A stretch of DNA of 64,000 nucleotides, taken from contig CALOCQ010000008.1 in NCBI GenBank assembly GCA_942491885.1, positions 496,001 through 560,000 of the forward strand, read 5' to 3'. Source of the DNA: CALBPI01 sp942491885. GTDB taxonomy: Bacteria; Pseudomonadota; Gammaproteobacteria; Steroidobacterales; Woeseiaceae. Below the pieces are notes generated by a model. That model did not search any database, was not told the DNA's origin, and saw only the letters and a list, made by a program, of their open reading frames with translations. Positions 46,898-55,528 of this stretch are shown here, piece after piece (within the stretch, counting starts at the first letter, position 1; each line of letters starts with the position of its first letter). Position numbers and translations under genes: made by a program.

Positions 46898-48250
46898 TTG
46901 GGCAATACTGAATCACACGATCAGTGTCAGGAAGCTATACCCTTCTTCGAAGGGAGCCGGCAACAACAAGCCGCGCTCATCGGGCTTGAGCAGAGTTATC
47001 GCGCACCCCACGGTCTCGCCGTTATCACCGCACCACGTGGCGCAGGCGTCACGGCACTGACGCGTGAACTACTGCGTCGGCTGAAAGAAGAGTCCAGCGG
47101 CGACGCCAACCACCCCGACGCGGCAACGATAGACGCCCACCAGACCACGGTCGCAGGTGTGCTTGTCGATATCCTCGACGCGTTTGGCTACCAGTTGCCG
47201 GATGCCAGCCATACGGAACTGCTGTCGATGACCCGCGTCGTTGCCCTGCATCAGGCCGAGCGCGGCACACCCCCGCTCATCATTTTCAAGCATGTCGATA
47301 AAGCATCGCCCAAGGTGATGGAAATCATTATCGAGCTTGCCGGCATCCGTCACGGGCCGCGCAGCGCCTGTCGGATCATTCTCAGCGGCTCGCCGCTGCT
47401 CGAGAAAATGATCAAGGCCGAGAAAATGGGCCCGGTCGCGAAACGCGTGACCTTTCACGCCCAGCTTGGCCCGTTCGACGAGTCGGCGCGCAAGGCCTTC
47501 ATCGAACACCTCCTGAATTCCTACGCACAGGATGCGCACAGCAATGCCTTCGACAACATGATCCGGCTCGGCGACGGGCTGCCGGGCACCATTGTCGATG
47601 TTATTTTGCGTGCGCGTGATCTGGTCCGCGATGGCCGGCCGCTCGAGTCGGGTGACGTATTGCTCGCGCTCGAAGGGCACACGGCCGCCATGCTGGAGCG
47701 CCGCGCAAAGAAAGTCGCATCGGTACCCGACGATCCGGCCGACTCGACCCAGATCCGCAAGATTACATTTGACGAAAGTCGCCCGGTGCCATTTGACGAT
47801 GGCGGCTCAGTGTCCGAGGACAACGCACCCTTTGGCGAGATTCTGGTGAACTGCAACGGCGAGCTGCTGCAGCGCTATGTGATCGAACGACGCAAGGTCC
47901 TTATCGGGCGCGCGTCACACAACGACATCATGCTCGATTCAAAATGGGTCAGCCGCCATCACGCGATCATCATTTGCCATGAACACGGCGCGTCGCTGGT
48001 CGACATCAACAGCACCAACGGCATGACGGTGAACTCCCGCCAGGTCCGGCAACAAGCACTGATGAACAAGGACATCATCGTGATCGGCGACTACCGACTC
48101 AAATACCTCAACGACAAAGCCGGTCGCGCTCTGACAGACGACGAGCAGCTGACCGATACACGGATGCTGAGAACGATCTCTGGTGAATCGCCCGAGGCGG
48201 AAAAGCCAGCCAAGGCGAAGGTACGCAGGCGTACCAAGCGGCGCAAATAG
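46898..48250 (+). CDS. FHA-domain protein with degenerate ExeA/AAA-like ATPase domain
   Basis: 450 residues. The N-terminal two thirds follow the ExeA/MshM AAA plan (PFFEGS, QQQAALIGLEQSYRAPHGLAVITA) but the P-loop reads A-P-R-G-A-G-V-T, without the Lys, and Walker B is LIIFKHVDKAS rather than hhhDE. The C-terminal FHA domain is complete: G-R-A-S-H-N-D from residue 337, V-S-R-H-H-A and N-S-T-N-G, followed by a basic tail (VRRRTKRRK). It should bind a phosphothreonine partner but probably not hydrolyse ATP. The start is TTG with GGGG seven bases upstream; no in-frame ATG fits. Confidence 0.82.
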   Translation: MGNTESHDQCQEAIPFFEGSRQQQAALIGLEQSYRAPHGLAVITAPRGAGVTALTRELLRRLKEESSGDANHPDAATIDAHQTTVAGVLVDILDAFGYQLPDASHTELLSMTRVVALHQAERGTPPLIIFKHVDKASPKVMEIIIELAGIRHGPRSACRIILSGSPLLEKMIKAEKMGPVAKRVTFHAQLGPFDESARKAFIEHLLNSYAQDAHSNAFDNMIRLGDGLPGTIVDVILRARDLVRDGRPLESGDVLLALEGHTAAMLERRAKKVASVPDDPADSTQIRKITFDESRPVPFDDGGSVSEDNAPFGEILVNCNGELLQRYVIERRKVLIGRASHNDIMLDSKWVSRHHAIIICHEHGASLVDINSTNGMTVNSRQVRQQALMNKDIIVIGDYRLKYLNDKAGRALTDDEQLTDTRMLRTISGESPEAEKPAKAKVRRRTKRRK

Positions 48251-48264
48251 TCGGTCGGTTTGAT

Positions 48265-48351
48265 TGGTGCCCGGGGAGGGACTTGAACCCTCACTTCCTT
48301 TCGGAAAACGGATTTTAAGTCCGCAGCGTCTACCGATTCCGCCACCCGGGC
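48265..48351 (-). tRNA. tRNA-Leu (anticodon TAA)
   Basis: 87 bases with CCA encoded (TGG at 48265-48267 on the plus strand). The acceptor stem is GCCCGGG/CCCGGGC, the anticodon loop CTTAAAA gives UAA for UUA codons, and a long variable arm marks a type II tRNA. Equivalent of E. coli leuZ by position. Confidence 0.96.
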
Positions 48352-48367
48352 GCGGGGATACTAAGGA

Positions 48368-48441
48368 TGGAGGCTAGGCCCGGAATCGAACCGAGGTCCG
48401 CGGCTTTGCAGGCCGCTGCATAACCACTCTGCCACCTAGCC
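48368..48441 (-). tRNA. tRNA-Cys (anticodon GCA)
   Basis: 74 bases including CCA. Acceptor GGCTAGG/CCTAGCC, discriminator U73 as required for cysteinyl-tRNA synthetase, anticodon loop CTGCAAA. Sixteen bases upstream of tRNA-Leu on the same strand, so the two are likely one transcript. Confidence 0.96.
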
Positions 48442-48462
48442 AGTGCGAGCATCAGGGCGGGA

Positions 48463-48471
48463 AAGATAGCA
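48463..48471 (-). promoter_or_regulatory. Extended -10 promoter for tRNA-Cys/tRNA-Leu
   Basis: Reads TGCTATCTT on the minus strand, an extended -10 element (TGn plus TATCTT), with a weak GTGAAA 17 bases upstream. It lies 22 bases before the tRNA-Cys 5' end and after the tRNA-Gly terminator, which makes a separate promoter necessary. Confidence 0.5.
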
Positions 48472-48552
48472 CATGGCTTTCACGCTTTCACTGTCCCCGT
48501 GCAGATATCTTCATACCACCAGACGCGCTGCCCCTCGAGCCCTGGCCCGGCA

Positions 48553-48589
48553 CAAAAAAACCCGGCTATCCGCAAGGAATAACCGGGTT
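48553..48589 (-). terminator. Rho-independent terminator after tRNA-Gly
   Basis: On the minus strand AACCCGG (48589-48583) pairs with CCGGGTT (48565-48559); a further short helix lies inside, and seven T follow. It ends the pgsA/tRNA-Gly transcript nine bases past the tRNA. Confidence 0.88.
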
Positions 48590-48597
48590 CTTCGATT

Positions 48598-48673
48598 TGG
48601 AGCGGGTGAACGGGTTCGAACCGTCGACCTGTACCTTGGCAAGGTACCGCTCTACCAGCTGAGCTACACCCGC
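48598..48673 (-). tRNA. tRNA-Gly (anticodon GCC)
   Basis: 76 bases with encoded CCA. Acceptor GCGGGTG/CACCCGC, discriminator U, anticodon loop TTGCCAA. It lies 103 bases after the pgsA stop, the same neighbour as E. coli glyW. Confidence 0.96.
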
Positions 48674-48776
48674 ATGCGTTTGAGCGCCTGCCTCGGTTGT
48701 CGTAATAAACATTCAACCGAGCGCGGCATTGTACTGTAGCGGCGGGGGCTGTCAAGCCACCACCCGTTGAATTGCG

Positions 48777-49337
48777 CTACATTCCCCGGCGCAGCACCGG
48801 CCACGCGGCAGCCAGGTATATCCACATCGACCACAGCGTCATCGCGGCCGCGATCAGCAACGCGATGAACCCGAGTTCCTCAATCGGCAGCCCCCACAGG
48901 GTATCGCCCCACAACATGAATGACAGGCCGATCAGCTGAAACGCGGTCTTGATCTTGCCCACAAGCGACACCGCGACCGTCGCACTCGCCTGCTGCCCGG
49001 CCATCCACTCGCGCAACGCGGACACGGTAATCTCGCGCCCGATGATAATTGCGGCAATGATAGCCATGAGCATGCCACCGTCCGCCTCAACCAGCAGCAC
49101 CAGTGCAATGGCAACAATCAGCTTGTCGGCAACCGGGTCCAGGAACGCGCCGAACGGGGTCATCTGGTCAAACTTGCGCGCGATCCAGCCATCCACAAAA
49201 TCAGAAATCGCCGCCGCCGCAAAAATCAATGCCGCAGCCTTGCGGCCCCACTCGAAGGGCAGATAGAAAAACAGCACACACAGCGGTATCGCAACGATGC
49301 GAATGCCGGTGATCATGTTGGCAAGATTAAACTTCAT
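48777..49337 (-). CDS. pgsA: CDP-diacylglycerol-glycerol-3-phosphate 3-phosphatidyltransferase PgsA
   Basis: 186 residues with about five membrane helices. The CDP-alcohol phosphotransferase signature D-G-x2-A-R-x8-G-x3-D-x3-D is exact in DGWIARKFDQ...GAFLDPVADK. It makes phosphatidylglycerophosphate, the first step to phosphatidylglycerol and cardiolipin. Its start overlaps the uvrC stop by four bases, and three tRNA genes follow, reproducing the enterobacterial order. Confidence 0.95.
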   Translation of the reverse strand: MKFNLANMITGIRIVAIPLCVLFFYLPFEWGRKAAALIFAAAAISDFVDGWIARKFDQMTPFGAFLDPVADKLIVAIALVLLVEADGGMLMAIIAAIIIGREITVSALREWMAGQQASATVAVSLVGKIKTAFQLIGLSFMLWGDTLWGLPIEELGFIALLIAAAMTLWSMWIYLAAAWPVLRRGM

Positions 49338-51244
49338 GACGGCTCATTGTGGTCAGTAGCCGCGTCATCCGAAGGCGGCAAAATCGATTGGTGAAACTCA
49401 AGGTAAATGCGCTCGGCGAGCTCGCGGCTAATGCCTTTCAGCTTCGTGAGGTCGTCGATACTCGCACGACGCACCCCCTGCAAGCCACCAAATTGGGTCA
49501 GCAACTGCCTGCGCCGCACAGGGCCCAGACCCGCAATGCCTTCGAGGCCAGAGGTTTTTCTCGCCTTGGCGCGACGCCCGCGATGACCGGCAATGGCGAA
49601 CCTGTGGGCCTCGTCGCGCACCCGCTGGATCAGCAACAACACCGGCGAATCGGGTGGCAGCTGCAGCGGACGCGGTTCCCCGACCTGAAACAACTGCTCC
49701 GCACCGGGCCGGCGTGAACGCCCCTTGGCAACGCCGATCAGCCGCACGTCGTCGAGCCCCAGCGTCTCGAAAACGTCGCGTGCCTGCGCCAGCTGACCCT
49801 TGCCACCATCGATCAGAACGACATCCGGCATCGGTACTTCGCCCTTCTTCACCCGCGCGTAGCGCCGCGACAATGCCTCGTGCATGGCCGCATAATCATC
49901 GCCCGTATCCGTGGACTCGATATTGAAGCGTCGATAGTCGCTTTTGATCGGACCATCCGACCCGAACACGACACACGACGCAACCGTTGCCTCGCCGCCG
50001 GTGTGACTGATATCAAAACACTCTATCCGCGCCGGCGGTGCCGTCAGGTTAAACACCTCCGCCATCTCCGATAGTTGTCGCGCGACGCTGGCGCGCGTGG
50101 CGGACTCGATACTCGCGCCCTGTTGTGCATTGTCTCTGGCCAGCTCAAGCCAGCGCGAACGATCGCCGCGCACCGCGTGCTTGATCGCGACCTTATGGCC
50201 TGCGCGCTTCGCCAGCGCTTGCTCCAACAATTCAGACTCGCCGATTGGCATCGGCAGGACAATTTCCTTCGGTGGTTCGCGATCGAGATAGAACTGTCCC
50301 AGGAATGCACTGAGCACCGTTTCGTCGTCATTGCCGGCCGCATTGGCCGGCATGAAGGTGCGGCTGCCAAGCAACCGGCCGTCGCGCACGAACATTACCG
50401 CGACACAGGTCGCTGTGCGGCTGCGCGACAAACCCATGACATCTGCATTGGCGTCACCGCGCGTCGACACCCGCTGCTCCGACTCAATACGCTTGAGGCG
50501 CGCGACCTGATCGCGAAATTTCGCGGCCTGCTCGAAATCAAGCTCGGCGGCCGCCGTTTCCATGCGTGTGACCAGGCCGTCGATCACATCACGATTACGG
50601 CCTTTCAGAAACGCGGTGCTATCGCGAACATCGCGCGCGTATTCCTGCTCGCTGATCAACCCGACGCACGGGCCGGAGCAGCGTTTGATCTGGTACTGCA
50701 GACACGGGCGCGAGCGGTTGTTAAAAAAACTGTCCCGGCATTGGCGCACGCGAAACAGTTTCTGCAGCTCGTTCAGGGTGTTCTTTACGGCGCCTGCACT
50801 CGGGTATGGCCCGTAGAACTCGCCTTTGGCGCGCTTTCGACCGCGGTAAAAACTCAGCCGCGGATACGCGTGTTCGGTGCTCACGCGAATCCACGGGTAG
50901 GACTTGTCGTCACGTAGCAGGATGTTGAAGCGTGGCCGAAACCGCTTGATCAGCGTGTGCTCCAGCAACAAAGCTTCTGCTTCGGTTTTAGTCAGCGTAA
51001 CCTGCATCTCATTGACACGCGCGACCAACGCCATCGTCTTGGCGTCCTTGGCACGGCCGCTGAAATAACTGGAAACGCGTTTCTTGAGATCGCCCGCCTT
51101 ACCGACATAAATGACGTTGCCGCGCGTATCGTACATGCGATAGACGCCCGGGCGATGCGACAGGTTCTGTATAAACCGCTTGGCGTCGAAGTCGCCGTCG
51201 ACATCCTCGTCGCCGTCGCCAAACGATGGCTCGTCAGTCACCAT
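49334..51244 (-). CDS. uvrC: Excinuclease ABC subunit UvrC
   Basis: 636 residues. GIY-YIG 3'-incision domain (GVYRMYDTRGNVIYVGKAGDLKKRVSSYF), the Cys-rich region (QCRDSFFNNRSRPCLQYQIKRCSGPC), UVR domain (DFEQAAKFRDQVARLKRI), the RNase H-like 5'-incision domain (ECFDISHTGGEATVAS, VVLIDGGKGQL) and C-terminal helix-hairpin-helix pair (GIAGLGPVRRRQLLTQFGGLQGV). It makes both cuts in nucleotide excision repair with UvrAB. An acidic 25-residue N-terminal extension (DGDEDVDGDFD) is unusual. It overlaps the glycosylase gene by 11 bp, forming a repair pair. Confidence 0.96.
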   Translation of the reverse strand: MVTDEPSFGDGDEDVDGDFDAKRFIQNLSHRPGVYRMYDTRGNVIYVGKAGDLKKRVSSYFSGRAKDAKTMALVARVNEMQVTLTKTEAEALLLEHTLIKRFRPRFNILLRDDKSYPWIRVSTEHAYPRLSFYRGRKRAKGEFYGPYPSAGAVKNTLNELQKLFRVRQCRDSFFNNRSRPCLQYQIKRCSGPCVGLISEQEYARDVRDSTAFLKGRNRDVIDGLVTRMETAAAELDFEQAAKFRDQVARLKRIESEQRVSTRGDANADVMGLSRSRTATCVAVMFVRDGRLLGSRTFMPANAAGNDDETVLSAFLGQFYLDREPPKEIVLPMPIGESELLEQALAKRAGHKVAIKHAVRGDRSRWLELARDNAQQGASIESATRASVARQLSEMAEVFNLTAPPARIECFDISHTGGEATVASCVVFGSDGPIKSDYRRFNIESTDTGDDYAAMHEALSRRYARVKKGEVPMPDVVLIDGGKGQLAQARDVFETLGLDDVRLIGVAKGRSRRPGAEQLFQVGEPRPLQLPPDSPVLLLIQRVRDEAHRFAIAGHRGRRAKARKTSGLEGIAGLGPVRRRQLLTQFGGLQGVRRASIDDLTKLKGISRELAERIYLEFHQSILPPSDDAATDHNEPS

Positions 51245-51887
51245 TGACGTTGCCTACATTGGCCGCGCGCGCCGCCGTCGCAATGACCGATTCGAACATT
51301 TCCGTGGTCAATCGTCGCGTCTGTGTGTTGTAGCGGCTGCAGTGGTAGGAGTCGATCAGTCGCCGTCCGTCCCGCAACGTATGTTGCGCCGCATGACCGA
51401 ACTTGTAGTCGGCCTGACGCAAACCGAGCGCACGGATGACGGCCTTGTGGGCGATGCCGCCGAGCGCGACGATGACGCCATCGTCAGGCACCTCGGCCAA
51501 CTCAGGGGCGAGGAAATCGTTGCATTGATTGACCTCGGCCGCGACCGGCTTGTTTTGCGGCGGCAGGCACTTCACCGCATTGGTGATACGCACACCGGCC
51601 AGCGTCAGCCCATCGTCGGCCGCCTCCGATTGCGGGCAGCTGGCGATCCCGAACTTGTGCAGGGTTTCGTACAACAACACGCCGGCATAGTCGCCGGTGA
51701 ATGCCCGTCCGGTCGCATTCGCGCCGTGCATGCCGGGTGCAAGCCCGACGATCAGCAGGCGCGGCGCATCGTCACCGAACGGCGGTACCGGCCGACCGTG
51801 ATAATCCGGGTAACGCGCCCTGACCTCTTCCAGAAACCCGGCCAGTCTGGGACACGCGGTACAACCGACGTCATAAGTTTGAGTCAT
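51234..51887 (-). CDS. Uracil-DNA glycosylase, family 5 (UDGb)
   Basis: 217 residues. Motif 1 reads G-L-A-P-G-M-H-G-A-N-A-T-G-R-A-F-T-G-D, typical of UDGb, with the A-for-catalytic-residue pattern of that family, and motif 2 is HCSRYNTQTRRLT. Four Cys (CTACP, and NAVKCLPP with others) are placed as in Fe-S family 4/5 enzymes. UDGb removes uracil, hypoxanthine and related lesions. Same strand as uvrC and overlapping it, suggesting co-expressed base and nucleotide excision repair. Confidence 0.87.
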   Translation of the reverse strand: MTQTYDVGCTACPRLAGFLEEVRARYPDYHGRPVPPFGDDAPRLLIVGLAPGMHGANATGRAFTGDYAGVLLYETLHKFGIASCPQSEAADDGLTLAGVRITNAVKCLPPQNKPVAAEVNQCNDFLAPELAEVPDDGVIVALGGIAHKAVIRALGLRQADYKFGHAAQHTLRDGRRLIDSYHCSRYNTQTRRLTTEMFESVIATAARAANVGNVNGD

Positions 51888-51901
51888 TCGCGGTGTCCGG
51901 C

Positions 51902-53242
51902 TCAGTCGTCCATATGCTTGATGATGGCCTGGCCGAAACCGTGCGTGCCCAGCAACTTCGCGCCGGGAATAAGCTGCTCGAGCTCTTCCTTGACGTCTTG
52001 CTTGCCGGCAACCGGTGCCTGGCGCTTTGGTGCGCGAATCGCTTCTCGCAGGCGTGCCAGGTCGAAGGTCAGCTCTTTGTTGGCGATCGTGTTGCCAATG
52101 CCTTTGACGATCAGGTCCGCCGCCTCGGTCCAGCCCATGTAGCGCAGCATCATCTCGGCCGACAGGATCAGCGACCCCGGGTTGACACGATCCTTGCCGG
52201 CGAAGCCCGGTGCGGTGCCGTGCGTTGCCTCAAATACGCCAACGCCTTCGCCAAAGTTGGCGCCCGGCGCAATGCCGATACCACCGACCTGTGCGGCAAG
52301 CGCATCTGAAATGTAGTCGCCGTTCAGATTCAGCGTAGCAATGACGTCGTACTCTTCCGGGCGCAAAAGGATCTGCTGCAGGAAGTTATCCGCGATGACG
52401 TCCTTGATGATAATTTCGCGCCCCGTACGCGGGTTCTTGAACGTGAGCCACGGTCCGCCGTCTTTCGGCTCCGCGCCGAAGTCCTCGCGTGCAAGCTGAT
52501 AGCCCCACTGGCAGAAGGCGCCCTCTGTGAACTTCATGATATTGCCCTTGTGCACCAGCGTGACCGAGCTCAGGTCGTTATCAACGCAGTAGTTGATCGC
52601 CTTGCGCACCAGTCGCTCGGAGCCTTCGCGCGACACCGGCTTGATGCCAATGCCGGAACTCGACGGGAAGCGGATCTTGGTCACACCCAGTTCTTCCTGC
52701 AGGAACTTGATGAGCTTCTGCGCTTCCTGCGAGCCGGTGGGATATTCAATACCCGCGTAGATGTCTTCGGTGTTTTCACGAAAAACCACCATGTTGACCA
52801 GCTCGGAGTCTTTCATCGGCGTACTAACGCCGGGGAAATAGCGGATCGGGCGCACGCAGGCGTAAAGGTCCATGGTCTGGCGGATCGATACGTTCAGCGA
52901 CCGGATACCGCCGCCAATCGGCGTCGCCAACGGCCCCTTGATCGATACGACGAAACGCTTAAGAGCATCCAGCGTTTCCTCGGGCAGGAAAGTCGCACTT
53001 TCGTACACCTCGCTGGCTTTCGCACCAGCAAAGATTTCCATCCAGGCAATTTTCCGCTTACCGCCGTAGGCTTTTTTGACGGCCGCCTCGACCACGTCGA
53101 TCATCACCGGCGTGACATCGATGCCGATGCCGTCGCCTTCGATGTAGGGAATGATCGGATTGTCCGGCACTTCCAGTCGGTAATCGGCGGTGAGTTTGAT
53201 CGGCTGGCCTTCGTCCGGAATCTTGATCTTCTCGTATTGCAT
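51902..53242 (-). CDS. icd: Isocitrate dehydrogenase, NADP-dependent
   Basis: 446 residues from ATG 53242, with AGGGA about eight bases upstream; the frame is open to 53551 but antisense to rluE. Substrate Ser in L-N-V-S-I-R-Q, VVFRENTEDIYAGIEY, NLNGDYISDALAAQVGGIGIAPGANF and DRVNPGSLILSAEMML are present. It oxidises isocitrate to 2-oxoglutarate in the TCA cycle; the Ser is the site of AceK phosphorylation in E. coli. The C-terminus is somewhat long (416 in E. coli). It is divergent from rluE, an arrangement shared with E. coli. Confidence 0.94.
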   Translation of the reverse strand: MQYEKIKIPDEGQPIKLTADYRLEVPDNPIIPYIEGDGIGIDVTPVMIDVVEAAVKKAYGGKRKIAWMEIFAGAKASEVYESATFLPEETLDALKRFVVSIKGPLATPIGGGIRSLNVSIRQTMDLYACVRPIRYFPGVSTPMKDSELVNMVVFRENTEDIYAGIEYPTGSQEAQKLIKFLQEELGVTKIRFPSSSGIGIKPVSREGSERLVRKAINYCVDNDLSSVTLVHKGNIMKFTEGAFCQWGYQLAREDFGAEPKDGGPWLTFKNPRTGREIIIKDVIADNFLQQILLRPEEYDVIATLNLNGDYISDALAAQVGGIGIAPGANFGEGVGVFEATHGTAPGFAGKDRVNPGSLILSAEMMLRYMGWTEAADLIVKGIGNTIANKELTFDLARLREAIRAPKRQAPVAGKQDVKEELEQLIPGAKLLGTHGFGQAIIKHMDD

Positions 53243-53264
53243 GCTTGTCCCTGAATTACTTTCG

Positions 53265-53301
53265 TTAACATCTTCGCGCCCGCTGGCGGGTGCGAATGTA
53301 A
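53265..53301. promoter_or_regulatory. Extended dyad in the icd-rluE divergent promoter region
   Basis: TTCGCGCCCGC and GCGGGTGCGAA face each other across TG at 53273-53296 with one mismatch (11-bp arms). The symmetry continues outward as TTAACAT and ATGTAA with one extra base on the left. The dyad lies 23 bases upstream of icd and 52 upstream of rluE, where an operator would sit; the factor is unknown. Confidence 0.5.
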
Positions 53302-53353
53302 TCCGGCATTGTAACGCATTCACCTGTGGCACCGGCACCCGCCGGCAGTTGTT

Positions 53354-53923
53354 ATGACTCTGATCCTGCTCAACAAGCCGTTCCGCGTGCTGTCGCAATT
53401 CACCACTCACAGCGACAAAGCGACGCTGGCCGACTATGTCGACATGCCCGGCGTGTATCCGGCGGGACGCCTGGACTATGACAGCGAGGGTCTGTTGCTG
53501 TTGACCGACGACGGCCGCTTGCAGGCAGACATCGCGCAACCCCGGGCGCACATCGCGAAACGCTATTGGGCGCAGGTCGAGGGCACGATTGATGACGCAG
53601 CCATCAGCGCATTATGCGGCGGGGTGCGTCTCAAGGACGGCAAAGCACAAGCATTGGAGGCGCGGGCGATCGAGGCGCCGGAAGGGCTTTGGGCACGCAA
53701 TCCGCCGATTCGGGTCCGCAAAAGCGTGCCGGACAGCTGGCTGGAGTTGGTGATTGCCGAAGGCAGGAATCGTCAGGTGCGGCGCATGACGGCCAACGTC
53801 GGCTTGCCCACATTGCGCTTGATCCGTTACCAGATCGGCCCGTGGCGGCTGGACGGGCTTGCGCCCGGCGAGTGGCGCACTATTTCCACAGAACAGGCGC
53901 GCCTCGAACTTCGTCGCGGCTAA
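53354..53923 (+). CDS. rluE: 23S rRNA pseudouridine synthase RluE
   Basis: 189 residues of the RsuA/RluE family without an S4 domain. The catalytic Asp is D41 in A-G-R-L-D-Y-D-S-E-G-L-L-L-L-T; the C-terminal EGRNRQVRRM and LIRYQIGPWRLDGLAPGEWR are specific to RluE, which modifies U2457 of 23S rRNA. It converges with a DAHP synthase gene whose stop it overlaps by four bases. Confidence 0.9.
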   Translation: MTLILLNKPFRVLSQFTTHSDKATLADYVDMPGVYPAGRLDYDSEGLLLLTDDGRLQADIAQPRAHIAKRYWAQVEGTIDDAAISALCGGVRLKDGKAQALEARAIEAPEGLWARNPPIRVRKSVPDSWLELVIAEGRNRQVRRMTANVGLPTLRLIRYQIGPWRLDGLAPGEWRTISTEQARLELRRG

Positions 53924-55278
53924 CGGGCGGCCGCGCTGTCCTTTAGACCGCCAAGGCGCATCGCGATCTCGAGTGCCTGCTCATAGTTCAATCGGGGGTC
54001 GACCTGCGAATGATAAGCGCGCTGCAGGTCGGCGTCGGTAAGCCCGCGCGCACCACCCGTGCACTCGGTGACGTTCGCGCCAGTCAGTTCCAGATGCACA
54101 CCGCCGAGATAGGAGCCCATTTCCTGATGCACGCGGAAGCAGGCCTCGAGCTCTGCAACGATATTGTCAAAGCGTCGTGTCTTGTAGCCGCCTTCCGTGG
54201 ATTCCGTATTGCCGTGCATCGGGTCGCTGACCCACAGCACCGGGCTGCCCGTCGCGCGCACCGCCTTGATCAGGCGCGGCAGATGTTCTTCGACATTGCC
54301 CGCACCCAGGCGATGGATCAGCGTAATGCGACCCGGCTCGTTGTCGGGATTCAGCACGTTAAGCAATTCCTGCAACCATTCCGAATCCATGCCCTGCCCG
54401 ATCTTGATACCAATCGGGTTAGCGACGCCGCGGAAAAACTCCACATGCGCGCCGTCCAGCATCGCGGTACGCATCCCGATCCAGGGAAAATGTGTGGTCA
54501 GGTCATACCAGCGGTCACGCCGCAAACGCGTTTGCGCCTGCTCGTATTTGAGATGCAAGCCTTCGTGGGCGGTAAAAAATTCCGCACGTCGCGTCTGGTG
54601 AATCGGCGCGCCGGAGATCGACTCAAAAAAGTCGAGCGAGCTTGAGATTGCGTCGGTAACGCGCCGGTAGTCGGCCTCAAGCGGAGAATGGGTTACCCAA
54701 TCAAGGTCCCAGTATTCAGGGTGATGCAGATCGGCAAAACCACCGTCGACCAACGCGCGAATAAAATTCAATGTCAGCGCGGAGCGCTCGTAACCACGCA
54801 GAATTAATTCCGGGTCCGGAATACGGTCCGCGTCCGTGAACGGCTGGCGGTTAACCAGGTCGCCGCGGAAACTCGGCAGTGTGACGCCGTCGCGTGTTTC
54901 GGTGTCGGCCGAGCGCGGCTTGGCATATTGGCCGGCGAATCGCCCTATCCGCACAACCGGCTTTTTCATGCCGTACAGCATTACCAGACTCATCTGTAGC
55001 AGAACCTTGAGTTTCTGCACGATGTTGTCGGACGTGCAGTCGTCGAAGGTCTCGGCACAATCGCCGCCCTGCAACACGAACGCCTCGCCACGCTGTGCCG
55101 CGGCAATACGATTTTTCAGCATGTCGACTTCCCACGATGTCACCAAAGGCGGCAGATCGCTGAGACGGCGCACGGCATCGTCGAGTGCGCCCGCGTCCGG
55201 ATAGGTGGGCATCTGGCTGGCAACGCGGTGTTCCCAGCTCGCGGGATGCCAGCTGTTACTGGCGGTTGATTTGCTCAT
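53920..55278 (-). CDS. aroF: Class II 3-deoxy-7-phosphoheptulonate synthase
   Basis: 452 residues from ATG 55278. Plant/Mycobacterium-type class II DAHP synthase: WEVDMLKNRIAAAQRGEAFVLQGGDCAETF, GMRTAMLDGAHVEFFRGVANPIGIKIG, ITLIHRLGAGN, WVSDPMHGNTES and HLELTGANVTECTGG carry the metal-binding Cys, His, Glu and the substrate Arg/Lys sites. It joins phosphoenolpyruvate and erythrose 4-phosphate in the first shikimate step. No trp- or tyr-specific allosteric insert can be assigned. The symbol is tentative, since class II naming varies. Confidence 0.92.
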   Translation of the reverse strand: MSKSTASNSWHPASWEHRVASQMPTYPDAGALDDAVRRLSDLPPLVTSWEVDMLKNRIAAAQRGEAFVLQGGDCAETFDDCTSDNIVQKLKVLLQMSLVMLYGMKKPVVRIGRFAGQYAKPRSADTETRDGVTLPSFRGDLVNRQPFTDADRIPDPELILRGYERSALTLNFIRALVDGGFADLHHPEYWDLDWVTHSPLEADYRRVTDAISSSLDFFESISGAPIHQTRRAEFFTAHEGLHLKYEQAQTRLRRDRWYDLTTHFPWIGMRTAMLDGAHVEFFRGVANPIGIKIGQGMDSEWLQELLNVLNPDNEPGRITLIHRLGAGNVEEHLPRLIKAVRATGSPVLWVSDPMHGNTESTEGGYKTRRFDNIVAELEACFRVHQEMGSYLGGVHLELTGANVTECTGGARGLTDADLQRAYHSQVDPRLNYEQALEIAMRLGGLKDSAAAR

Positions 55279-55528
55279 GGCGCGACTATGCCACAGCGCT
55301 TTTGTGCGTTGCAAAAGATTCAGCAATTTTATTATGTTACGGGCGAAACCTTATGTACCCATAGCCACTGTGTACGCGCCCTTGAGCCCCCTATCCGCTG
55401 GCGTTCGTGTGGACAAATTGGCACACTGCGCGCCATTCCGGTGCAGGCCGCCGAGGGGACCCGGCGCCCGCGGACCGTCACAAACGGTGACGCTCACGAC
55501 GACCACATCACAAACAGGACAACGACCT

